This document shows, in pieces, positions 1-12,681 of a stretch of DNA of 64,000 bases. The notes under the pieces are model-generated. The model searched no databases. It was given only the letters and a program-made list of their open reading frames with translations, and was not told the origin of the DNA. The position numbers were made by a program, and so were the translations under genes. This DNA is from Corallium rubrum (Eukaryota; Cnidaria; Anthozoa; Scleralcyonacea; Coralliidae): the NCBI GenBank assembly GCA_964035015.1, contig OZ036012.1, positions 3,339,585 through 3,403,584 on the forward strand, written 5' to 3'. Positions within the stretch are counted from its first letter, which is position 1; the number at the start of each line of letters is the position of its first letter.

Positions 1-3000
1 TTCCATCCACACGATCGTTTTCCATCCACACTATCGTTTTCCATCCACACTATCGTTTTCCACCCACACTATCGTTTTCCACCCACACGATCGTTTTCCA
101 TCCACACTATCGTTTTCCACCCACACTATCGTTTTCCATCCACACTATCGTTTTCCATCCACACTATCGTTTTCCATCTACACTATCGTTTTCCACCCAT
201 ACTATCGTTTTCCATCCACACTATCGTTTTCCATCCACACTATCGTTTTCCATCCACACTATCGTTTTCCATCCACACTATCGTTTTCCATCCACACGAT
301 CGTTTTCCATCCACACTATCGTTTTCCATCCACACTATCGTTTTCCACCCACACTATCGTTTTCCATCCACACTATCGTTTTCCATCAACACTATCGTTT
401 TCCATCCACACTATCGTTTTCCATCTACACTATCGTTTTCCATCCACACTATCGTTTTCCATCCACACTATCGTTTTCCATCCACACTATCGTTTTCCAT
501 CCACACTATCGTTTTCCATCTACACTATCGTTTTCCACCCATACTATCGTTTTCCATCCACACTATCGTTTTCCATCCACACTATCGTTTTCCATCCACA
601 CTATCGTTTTCCATCCACACTATCGTTTTCCATCCACACTATCGTTTTCCATCCACACTATCGCTTTCCATCCACACTATCGTTTTCCATCCACACTATC
701 GTTTTCCATCCACACTATCGTTTTCCATCCACACTATCGTTTTCCATCTACACTATCGTTTTCCACCCATACTATCGTTTTCCATCCACACTATCGTTTT
801 CCATCCACACTATCGTTTTCCATCCACACTATCGTTTTCCATCCACACTATCGTTTTCCATCCACACTATCGTTTTCCATCCACACTATCGCTTTCCATC
901 CACACTATCGTTTTCCATCCACACTATCGTTTTCCATCCACACTATCTTTTTCCATCCACACTATCGTTTTCCATCCACACTATCGTTTTCCATCCACAC
1001 TATCGTTTTCCATCCACACTATCGTTTTCGATCCACACTATCGTTTTCCATCCACACTATCGTTTTCGATCCACACTATCGTTTTCCATCCACACTCGTT
1101 TTCCATCCACACTATCGTTTTCCATCCACACTATCGTTTTCCATCCACACTATCGTTTTCCATCCACACTATCGTTTTCCACCCACACGATCGTTTTCCA
1201 TCCACACTATCGTTTTCCAGCCACACGATCGTTTTCCATCCACACTATCGTTTTCCATCCACACTATCGTTTTCCATCCACACTATCGTTTTCCATCTAC
1301 ACTATCGTTTTCCACCCACACGATCGTTTTCCATCCACACTATCGTTTTCCATCTACACTATCGTTTTCCACCCACACTATCGCTTTCCATCCACACTAT
1401 CGTTTTCCATCCACACTATCGTTTTCCATCCACACTATCGTTTTCCATCCACACTATCGTTTTCCATCCACACTATCGTTTTCCATCCACACTATCGTTT
1501 TCCATCCACACTATCGCTTTCCATCCATACTATCGTTTTCCATCTACACTATCGTTTTCCATCCACACTATCGTTTTCCATCCACACTATCGTTTTCCAT
1601 CCACACTATCGTTTTCCATCCACACTATCGTTTTCCATCCACACTATCGTTTTCCATCCACACTATCGTTTTCCATCCACACTATCGTTTTCCATCCACA
1701 CTATCGTTTTCCATCCACACGATCGTTTTCCATCCACACTATCGTTTTCCACCCACACGATCGTTTTCCATCCACACTATCGTTTTCCATCCACACTATC
1801 GTTTTCCACCCACACGATCGTTTTCCATCCACACTATCGTTTTCCACCCACACTATCGTTTTCCATCCACACGATCGTTTTCCATCCACACTATCGTTTT
1901 CCATCCACACTATCGTTTTCCATCCACACTATCGTTTTCCATCCACACTATCGTTTTCGATCCACACTATCGTTTTCCATCTACACTATCGTTTTCCACC
2001 CACACTATCGTTTTCCACCCACACGATCGTTTTCCATCCACACGATCGTTTTCCACCCACACTATCGTTTTCCATCCACACGATCGTTTTCCATCCACAC
2101 TATCGTTTTCCATCCACACTATCGTTTTCCACCCACACTATCGTTTTCCACCCACACGATCGTTTTCCATCCACACTATCGTTTTCCACCCACACTATCG
2201 TTTTCCATCCACACTATCGTTTTCCATCCACACTATCGTTTTCCATCTACACTATCGTTTTCCACCCATACTATCGTTTTCCATCCACACTATCGTTTTC
2301 CATCCACACTATCGTTTTCCATCCACACTATCGTTTTCCATCCACACTATCGTTTTCCATCCACACGATCGTTTTCCATCCACACTATCGTTTTCCATCC
2401 ACACTATCGTTTTCCACCCACACTATCGTTTTCCATCCACACTATCGTTTTCCATCTACACTATCGTTTTCCATCCACACTATCGTTTTCCATCTACACT
2501 ATCGTTTTCCATCCACACTATCGTTTTCCATCCACACTATCGTTTTCCATCCACACTATCGTTTTCCATCCACACTATCGTTTTCCATCCACACTATCGT
2601 TTTCCACCCATATTATCGTTTTCCATCCACACTATCGTTTTCCATCCACACTATCGTTTTCCATCCACACTATCGTTTTCCATCCACACTATCGTTTTCC
2701 ATCCACACTATCGTTTTCCATCCACACTATCGTTTTCCATCCACACTATCGTTTTCCATCCACACTATCGTTTTCCATCCACACTATCGTTTTCCATCCA
2801 CACTATCGTTTTCCATCCACACTATCGTTTTCCATCCACACTATCGTTTTCCATCCACACTATCGTTTTCCATCCACACTATCGTTTTCCATCCACACTA
2901 TCGTTTTCCATCCATCCACACTATCGTTTTCCATCCACACTATCGTTTTCCATCCACACTATCGTTTTCCATCCACACTATCGTTTTCGATCCACACTAT

Positions 3001-6000
3001 CGTTTTCCATCCACACTCGTTTTCCATCCACACTATCGTTTTCCATCCACACTATCGTTTTCCATCCACACTATCGTTTTCCATCCACACTATCGTTTTC
3101 CACCCACACGATCGTTTTCCATCCACACTATCGTTTTCCACCCACACGATCGTTTTCCATCCACACTATCGTTTTCCATCCACACTATCGTTTTCCATCC
3201 ACACTATCGTTTTCCATCTACACTATCGTTTTCCACCCACACGATCGTTTTCCATCCACACTATCGTTTTCCATCTACACTATCGTTTTCCACCCACACT
3301 ATCGCTTTCCATCCACACTATCGTTTTCCATCCACACTATCGTTTTCCATCCACACTATCGTTTTCCATCCACACTATCGTTTTCCATCCACACTATCGT
3401 TTTCCATCCACACTATCGTTTTCCATCCACACTATCGCTTTCCATCCATACTATCGTTTTCCATCTACACTATCGTTTTCCATCCACACTATCGTTTTCC
3501 ATCCACACTATCGTTTTCCATCCACACTATCGTTTTCCATCCACACTATCGTTTTCCATCCACACTATCGTTTTCCATCCACACTATCGTTTTCCATCCA
3601 CACTATCGTTTTCCATCCACACTATCGTTTTCCATCCACACGATCGTTTTCCATCCACACTATCGTTTTCCATCCACACTATCGTTTTCCATCTACACTA
3701 TCGTTTTCCACCCACACTATCGTTTTCCATCCACACTATCGTTTTCCATCTACACTATCGCTTTCCATCCACACTATCGTTTTCCATCCACACTATCGTT
3801 TTCCATCCACACTATCGTTTTCCATCCACACTATCGTTTTCCATCCACACTATCGTTTTCCATCCACACTATCGTTTTCCATCCACACTATCGTTTTCCA
3901 TCCACACTATCGTTTTCCATCCACACTATCGTTTTCCATCCACACTATCGTTTTCGATCCACACTATCGTTTTCCATCCACACTATCGTTTTCGATCCAC
4001 ACTATCGTTTTCCATCCACACTCGTTTTCCATCCACACTATCGTTTTCCATCCACACTATCGTTTTCCATCCACACTATCGTTTTCCATCCACACTATCG
4101 TTTTCCATCCACACGATCGTTTTCCATCCACACTATCGTTTTCCATCCACACGATCGTTTTCCATCCACACTATCGTTTTCCATCCACACTATCGTTTTC
4201 CATCCACACTATCGTTTTCCATCTACACTATCGTTTTCCATCCACACTATCGTTTTCCATCCACACGATCGTTTTCCATCCACACTATCGTTTTCCATCC
4301 ACACTATCGTTTTCCATCCACACTATCGTTTTCCATCCACACTATCGTTTTCGATCCACACTATCGTTTTCCATCTACACTATCGTTTTCCACCCACACT
4401 ATCGTTTTCCACCCACACGATCGTTTTCCATCCACACTATCGTTTTCCATCCACACTATCGTTTTCCATCCACACTATCGTTTTCCATCCACACTATCGT
4501 TTTCCATCCACACTATCGTTTTCCATCCACACTATCGTTTTCCATCCACACTATCGTTTTCCATCCACACTATCGTTTTCCATCCACACTATCGTTTTCC
4601 ATCCACACTATCGTTTTCCATCCACACTATCGTTTTCCATCCACACTATCGTTTTCCATCCACACTATCGTTTTCCATCCACACTATCGTTTTCCATCCA
4701 CACTATCGTTTTCCATCCACACTATCGTTTTCCATCCACACTATCGTTTTCCATCCACACTATCGTTTTCCATCCACACTATCGTTTTCCATCCACACTA
4801 TCGTTTTCCATCCACACTATCGTTTTCCATCCACACTATCGTTTTCCATCCACACTATCGTTTTCCATCCACACTATCGTTTTCCATCTACACTATCGTT
4901 TTCCATCCACACTATCGTTTTCCATCCACACTATCGTTTTCCATCCACACTATCGTTTTCCATCCACACTATCGTTTTCCATCCACACTATCGTTTTCCA
5001 CCCACACTATCGTTTTCCATCCACACTATCGTTTTCCATCCACACTATCGTTTTCCATCCACACTATCGTTTTCCATCCACACTATCGTTTTCCATCCAC
5101 ACTATCGTTTTCCATCCACACTATCGTTTTCCATCCACACTATCGTTTTCCATCCACACTATCGTTTTCCATCCACACTATCGTTTTCCATCCACACTAT
5201 CGTTTTCCATCCACACTATCGTTTTCCATCCACACTATCGTTTTCCATCCACACTATCGTTTTCCATCCACACTATCGTTTTCCATCCACACTATCGTTT
5301 TCCATCCACACTATCGTTTTCCATCCACACTATCGTTTTCCATCCACACTATCGTTTTCCATCCACACTATCGTTTTCCATCCACACTATCGTTTTCCAT
5401 CCACACTATCGTTTTCCATCCACACTATCGTTTTCCATCCACACTATCGTTTTCCATCCACACTATCGTTTTCCATCCACACTATCGTTTTCCATCCACA
5501 CTATCGTTTTCCATCCACACTATCGTTTTCCATCCACACTATCGTTTTCCATCCACACTATCGTTTTCCATCCACACTATCGTTTTCCATCCACACTATC
5601 GTTTTCCATCCACACTATCGTTTTCCATCTACACTATCGTTTTCCACCCACACTATCGTTTTCCATCCACACGATCGTTTTCCATCCACACTATCGTTTT
5701 CCATCCACACTATCGTTTTCCATCCACACTATCGTTTTCCATCCACACTATCGTTTTCCATCCACACTATCGTTTTCCATCCACACTATCGTTTTCCATC
5801 CACACTATCGTTTTCCATCCACACTATCGTTTTCCATCCACACTATCGTTTTCCATCCACACTATCGTTTTCCATCCACACTATCGTTTTCCATCCACAC
5901 TATCGTTTTCCATCCACACTATCGTTTTCCATCCACACTATCGTTTTCCATCCACACTATCGTTTTCCATCCACACTATCGTTTTCCATCCACACTATCG

Positions 6001-9000
6001 TTTTCCATCCACACTATCGTTTTCCATCCACACTATCGTTTTCCATCCACACTATCGTTTTCCATCCACACTATCGTTTTCCATCCACACTATCGTTTTC
6101 CATCCACACTATCGTTTTCCACCCACACTATCGTTTTCCATCCACACGATCGTTTTCCATCCACACTATCGTTTTCCATCCACACTATCGTTTTCCATCC
6201 ACACTATCGTTTTCCATCCACACTATCGTTTTCCATCCACACTATCGTTTTCCATCGTTTTCCATCCACACTATCGTTTTCCATCCCACACTCGTTTTCC
6301 ATCCACACTATCGTTTTCCATCCACACTATCGTTTTCCATACACTATCGTTTTCCATCCACACTATCGTTTTCCATCCATCACTATCGTTTTCCACCCAC
6401 ACTATCGTTTTCCATCCACACTATCGATCCATACACTATCGTTTTCCATCCACACTATCGTTTTCCATCCACATCTTTTATCGTATTTTCCACCACACTA
6501 TCGTTTTCCATCCACACGATCGTTTCCACCACACTATCGTTTTCCACCACACTATCCTTTCCATCCACACATCGTTTTCCATCCACACTATCGTTTTCCA
6601 TCCACACTATCGTTTTCCATCCACACTATCGTTTTCCACCCACTATCGTTTTCCATCCACACTATCGTTTTCCATCCACACTATCGTTTTCCATCCCACA
6701 CTATCGTTTTCCATCCACACTATCGTTTTCCATCCACACTATCGTTTTCCATCCCACACTATCGTTTTCCATCCACACTACTATCGTTTTCCACCACCGT
6801 TTTCCACCACACTATCGTTTTCCATCCACACTATCGTTTTCCATCCACACTATCGTTTTCCATCCACACTATCGTTTTCCATCCACACTATCGTTTTCCA
6901 TCCACACTATCGTTTTCGCATTTGCCACTTATCGTTTTCGATCTTATCACTATCGTTTTCCATCCACGAGACTTGCTTTTCCATCCAGTCGATGAGATCT
7001 TTTGATTCTCCTGTTGGTTCAGGGAGACTAAAACCACAACTATCGTTTTCCAGTGGTTCCACACTAGTGGATTCTCTTCCTAAAAAATCCACATGATCTA
7101 TAATACTTGATATATGATCCGTGACCCACACGATGATGGGTGATTTCCATCCAACTTTATATGATCGTGGATATATGATGGTGGATGTATGCATCGTTTT
7201 CTACACGTATCGATTTTCCATCCACGCTATCGTTCTGTCCATCCACACTGATCGTGGATTTCCGATCCACACTATCGTTTTCCATTCTACACTATCGTTG
7301 GATCCACACTATGATTCTGTATCACACTATCGTTTTGGATATATCGATTCTGGATATCCACACGATCGTTTTCATACTGATTCGTTTTATACACTATCGT
7401 CTGTATCCACCCACACTATCGCTTTCCATCCACCACTATCGTTTTCCATCCACACTATCGATTTTCCATCCACACATGTGTGCCCATCGTTTTCCCATCC
7501 ACACTATTGATTTCCATCCACACTATCGTTTTCCATATCGTTTTCCATCCACACTATCGTTTTCCATCCACGTACTATCGTTTTCCATCTACACTATCGT
7601 TTTCCATCCACACTATCGTTTTCCATCCACACTATCGTTTTCCCATCCACACTATCTGATATGATTCCATCCACACTATCGTTTTCCATCCACACTATCG
7701 TTTTCCATCGTTTTCCATCCACACTATCGTTTTCCATCCACACTATCGTTTTCCATCCACACTATCGTTTTCCATCCACACTATCGTTTTCCATCCACAC
7801 GATCGTTTTCCATCCACACTATCGTTTTCCATCCACACTATCGTTTTCCATCCACACTATCGTTTTCCATCCACACTATCGTTTTCCATCCACTATCGTT
7901 TTCCATCCCACACTATCGTTTTCCATCCACACTATCGTTTTCCATCCACACTATCGTTTTCCATACTATCGTTTTCCACCACACTATCGTTTTCCATCCA
8001 CACTATCGTTTTCCATCCACACGATCCACACTATCGTTTCCATCCCACACTATCGTTTTCCATCCACACTATCGTTTTCCATCCACACTATCGTTTTCCA
8101 TCCACACTATCGTTTTCCATCCACACTATCGTTTTCCATCCACACTATCGTTTTCGCATCCACACTATCGTTTTCCATCCACACTATCGTTTTCCATCCA
8201 CACTATCGTTTTCCATCCACACTATCGTTTTCCATCCACACTATCGTTTTCCATCCACACTATCGTTTTCCATCCACACTATCGTTTTCCATCCACACTA
8301 TCGTTTTCCATCCACACTATCGTTTTCCATCCACACTATCGTTTTCCATCCACACTATCGTTTTCCATCCACACTATCGTTTTCCATCCACACTATCGTT
8401 TTCCATCCACACTATCGTTTTCCATCCACACTATCGTTTTCCATCCACACTATCGTTTTCCATCCACACTATCGTTTTCCATCCACACTATCGTTTTCCA
8501 TCCACACTATCGTTTTCCATCCACACTATCGTTTTCCATCCACACTATCGTTTTCCATCCACACTATCGTTTTCCATCCACACTATCGTTTTCCATATCG
8601 TTTTCCATCCACACTATCGTTTTCGCATCTACACTATCGTTTTCCATCCACACTCGTTTTCCATCCACACTATCGTTTTCCATCCACACTATCGTTTTCC
8701 ATCCACACTATCGTTTTCCATCCACACTATCGTTTTCCCACCCACACGATCGTTTTCCATCCACACTATCGTTTTCCATCCACACTATCGTTTTCCATCC
8801 ACACTATCGTTTTCCATCCACACTATCGTTTTCCATCCACACTATCGTTTTCCATCCACACTATCGTTTTCCATCCACACGATCGTTTTCCATCCACACG
8901 ATCGTTTTCCATCCACACTATCGTTTTCCACCACACTATCGTTTTCCATCCACACTATCGTTTTCCATCCACACTATCGTTTTCCATCCACACTATCGTT

Positions 9001-9488
9001 TTCCATCCACACTATCGTTTTCCATCCACACTATCGTTTTCCATCCACACTATCGTTTTCCATCCACACTATCGTTTTCCGTCCACACTATCGTTTTCCA
9101 TCCATCGTTTTCCACACTATCGTTTTCCATCCACACTATCGTTTTCCATCCACACTATCGTTTTCCATCCACACTATCGTTTTCCATCCACACTATCGTT
9201 TTCCATCCACTATCGTTTTCCATCCACACTATCGTTTTCCATCCACACTATCGTTTTCCATCCACACTATCGTTTTCCATCCACACTATCGTTTTCCATC
9301 CACACTATCGTTTTCCATCCACACTATCGTTTTCCATCCACACTATCGTTTTCGATCCACACTATCGTTTTCCATCCACACTATCGTTTTCCATCCACAC
9401 TATCGTTTTCCATCCACACTATCGTTTTCCATCCACACTATCGTTTTCCATCCACACTATCGTTTTCCATCCACACTATCGTTTTCCG
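1..9488. repeat. 19-bp satellite array
   Basis: Essentially uninterrupted tandem copies of a 19-bp unit, TTTTCCATCCACACTATCG on the plus strand, roughly 500 copies. Recurrent variants replace CCATCC by CCACCC or CCATCTAC, or CTATCG by CGATCG, and a few copies are one or two bases short or long. Variants recur in blocks, so the array has higher-order structure. The period is not a multiple of three but no monomer frame contains a stop, so long open frames here (for example 7,661-9,556) are artefacts. The last clean monomer ends near 9,488. Confidence 0.98.
6917..7470. repeat. Degenerate island inside the 19-bp satellite
   Basis: Monomers become irregular from about 6,240 and between 6,917 and 7,470 are mixed with non-satellite sequence, the longest such stretch being about 6,990-7,190. 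Recognisable CACTATCG fragments remain throughout. I tested it for an exon: the only fairly long plus-strand frame (from 6,988) meets a TGA near 7,093 before any good donor site. I call it decayed satellite with some unique sequence. Confidence 0.6.
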
Positions 9489-9640
9489 AATCGTTTTCGC
9501 CGTTTAGTAAAACGCTAAAAAGATTTACAGGGGTAGGAATGAACAGTTCTAGGTGACTGAAACCAAGATAACATCATCGTAACATCATCGTTTTCCAAAA
9601 AGCTTCGTTTTTGCCGTCCACACTGGTTTAAGCGTGCTTA

Positions 9641-10556
9641 AAGCCGTGTTTACACGGCCAAAATTTAAGTGGGATCTGAGCCACATCTGACTTTAAGCGG
9701 GCTTAAAATGTCCGTGTAAACAGATCGGCGTTAAAATTAATCGCGATTAGTTTGCACCACCTCAAGGAGGTGGATTGAACTGAGCACGATCAGTTAATCG
9801 CGCTTAACTTGGCTGTGTAAACGCAACAGGATTGAAAAACGCTTGCTATTAATACGGTGCTATTAATACGATAAAGTGCATTTTTTGCCCTGCTGTAGAA
9901 GCTTCCATCTCGCTATTTTTTGTTCCTTTGTTTCTTTCTTTCTTTTAGCTATTACTCTTTCTCGTGTACCGATGTCTTCCGTTGTTCTTTGACGCACGCT
10001 ACCCATACGAAGCTTCCAAAACCAAAAATATAGCTCTTCCGCCATGTTGAATAACGGTGTACGTGTTTTAGTGAGGGATTATTAAATGACCATGTAAACG
10101 CACCAAGGTGGCGCATTTTAAGCACGCTTAACTTAAGCGTGCTTAAATTTTGCCCGCGTGTAAACAGGGCTTAAAATGCGCCACCTTGGTGCGTTTACAC
10201 GGTCATTTAACAGTCCCTTACTAAAACACGTACACCATTATTCAACATGGCGGACGAGCTATATTTTTGGTTTTGGAAGCTTCGTATGGGTAGCGTGCGT
10301 CTAAGAACAACGGAAGACATGCATTTTATCGTATTACTAACAACGTGTTAATAACAAACGTTTTTCAATCCCGTTGCGTTTACACGGCCAAGTTAAGCGC
10401 GATTAACTGATCGTGCTCAGTTTAATCCACCTCCTTGAGGTGATGCAAACTAATCGCGATTAATTTACGCCGCTCTGTTTACACGGACATTTTAAGCCCG
10501 CTTAAAGTCAGATGCGGCTCAGATCCCGCTTAAATTTTGGCCGTGTAAACAGGGCT
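9641..10556. mobile_element. Palindromic foldback transposon, about 916 bp
   Basis: A long imperfect palindrome. The left end reads GTGTTTACACGGCCAAAATT and the right end is its reverse complement with a few changes (AATTTTGGCCGTGTAAAC). Matching arms run inward through a TTAATCGCG segment and a CACCTCAAGGAGGTGG-like segment to a centre near 10,135, where TTAACTTAAGCGTGCTTAA closes the hairpin. Both arms carry a short ATGGCGGAMGAGC reading frame. No transposase is present, so it is non-autonomous. I could not find a convincing target-site duplication, so the superfamily is undetermined. It lies between the satellite and the first visible CENPC exon. Confidence 0.8.
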
Positions 10557-10669
10557 GAAAAGTCTCTGTTTTCGTTTGAAAATGGATTTGTGTGGACATG
10601 GCCTGGATTCCTTTCGAGTTTGACAAAAAAAAACTATTATTCCATCCCCTATTTCTAATTTATAACTAG

Positions 10670-12681
10670 AGCTATTCAAAAACAATTACCTAGTGTACAA
10701 AACGAAGACGCGGATGACAATATTGAAGAAGAAGAAGATGAATACATGATTGTTGAAAAGTCCCAAGCAACAAAATCTTCTCCTCCAAAAAAGAAAAACA
10801 CAAGATACAAGAAAAAGGACAGCCAACCGTTGGTTGAAAATGATAATGAAGTCATCACTGAAGATAAACGAAAAAGCAATGATACTTTCTTGACGTTGAA
10901 AAAGAAATCCAACGGCACATTGAGATCGAATTTCGACAGCTATATTAGCTCCAAGAGTATTTCAATGCAGTCGGTAAAGCGTTCAACTTCGACAAGAAGC
11001 AAGATCCCAGTCAGAAAGAGTGCCACCAAAGGTACAAGAAGTCAGGGTGATACGTCGAAAAGGAGTACCACTAAGAGGAAAGCTCAACAGAACTTGGAAC
11101 CAGCCAGTGTTGCCAAGAAACCAACGACAAGCATTTACATACAGAGCAGTGGGCCCGATTCAAAGACAGTTAAAGGGAAGACTAGAGCACAAAGTAAACA
11201 GATTGCGGTGGGAGTTCGAGCTTCTAAAAGGAACACAAACCAGAAGAGGGATGTGAGTTCGGGTGAGGGTTTGGACGAGGCTGGTCCTAAAGCAATTGTG
11301 GCTTCGAAGAGGAAAGCGAGGAACAAAAAGACCTCAGGGAGTGTGAACGAGTCTGGTCCTAAGACAGCAACGGTCGTGGTTTCAGCTAGGAAGAGAACGA
11401 ACAGGATTTCTGAAAGTGAAAGTGAAAGTGAAGATGAGTCTGGTCCGAAGACAACAACAGTTGTGGCTTCTGCTAGGAAGAAGACGAACAAAGATATTTC
11501 TGAAAGTGATAGTGACTCTGGTCCCAAAGCAGCAACAATCGTCCCTTCTGCTAGGAGGAAAGCGAGCAAAAAGAACAGTTCTGAACGTGATGACGACTCC
11601 GGTCCCAAGACAACAACAACAACAGTCATCGCTTCTGCTAGGAAGAAGACGAACAAAGATATTTCTGAAAGTGATGGCGACTCTGATCCCAAAACAGCAA
11701 CAGTCGTTCCTTCTGCTAAGAAGAAAGCGAGCAAAAAGAACAGTTCTAAAGCTAATGACGACTCTGGTCCCAAGACAACAACAGTCATCGCTTCTGGTAG
11801 GAGGAAGAGAACGAACAAGGTCTCTGAGAGTGATGGTGACTCTGATCCCAAAGCAGCAACAGTCGTTCCTTCTGCTAAGAAGAAAGCGAGCAAAAAGAAC
11901 AGTTCTGAACGTAATGACGACTCTGGTCCCAAGACAACAACAGTCATCGCGTCTGCTAGGAAGAAGACGACTAAAAAGATTTCTGAAAGTGATGGTGACT
12001 CTGATCCCAAAACAACAACAGTCGTGCCTTCTGCTAAGAAGAAAGCGAGCAAAAAGAACAGTTCTGAAGCTAATGATCAGTCTAGTCGCAAGACAACAAC
12101 AGTCATCGCGTCTGCTAGGAAGAAGACGACTAAAAAGATTTCTGAAAGTGAAAGTGAAAGTGATGGTGACTCTGATCCCAAAACAACAACAGTCGTTCCT
12201 TCTTCTAAGAGGAAAGTGAGCAAAAAGAACAGTTCTGAAGCTAATGATCAGTCTAGTCGCAAGACAACAACAGTCATCGCGTCTGCTAGGAAGAAGACGA
12301 CTAAAAAGATTTCTGAAAGTGAAAGTGATGGTGACTCTGATCCCAAAACAACAACAGTCGTTCCTTCTTCTAAGAGGAAAGTGAGCAAAAAGAACAGTTC
12401 TGAAGCTAATGATGACTCTGGTCCCAAGACAACAACAGTCATCGCCTCTGCTAGGAAGAAGACGACCAAAAAGATTTCTGAAAGTGATAGCGAGTCTTCG
12501 GAAGAGTCCAGTTCTATCAAAGCTACATCAAGAATGGCAAAATATGATGAAGTCGATGAATGTGAAATTGATGATGATGATGTGAGATCAGATGTCGGAG
12601 CTGAGATGATGGATCAGGGAGATGACTCTGCTGATGATAGCAGTGATGATGACGCTACTATAAGGCCACGACCAAATGGAG
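10670..12681 (+). CDS. CENPC: CENPC large repeat exon (Lys/Ser-rich central region)
   Basis: The acceptor is CTAG at 10,666-10,669 and the donor GTAGGA at 12,682; the frame is open for 670 codons and ends in phase 1. The first part is acidic (runs of Glu/Asp) then basic. From about 11,290 to 12,490 it consists of tandem units of about 50 residues alternating two half-units, SGPKTTTVIASARKK and SDPKTTTVVPSAKKKASKK, each followed by acidic serine clusters such as ISESDGD. The tail is Asp-rich (DDDDVRSD). The acidic Ser runs look like casein kinase 2 sites, an inference. Other frames over this exon, including a 305-residue one on the minus strand, are shadows of the repeat. Confidence 0.88.

Noticed and set aside
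6988..7095. Hidden CENPC exon within the satellite
   Set aside because: There is a CCAG acceptor and a 35-codon frame, but it meets TGA before any good donor and resembles no known CENP-C segment.
1..9488. CRISPR-like repeat array
   Set aside because: Pure tandem 19-mers with no unique spacers, in a eukaryotic context.
1..9488. Satellite as a functional centromere
   Set aside because: No CENP-B-box-like sequence seen and no CENP-A data; proximity to the CENPC gene is not evidence of centromere function.
7661..9556. 631-codon open frame over the 19-bp satellite
   Set aside because: It only translates three-monomer cycles (19 residues per 57 bp); no monomer frame contains a stop.
11135..12052. 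305-codon minus-strand frame
   Set aside because: Shadow of the CENPC repeat exon; the plus-strand frame joins in phase to the CENP-C motif and cupin.
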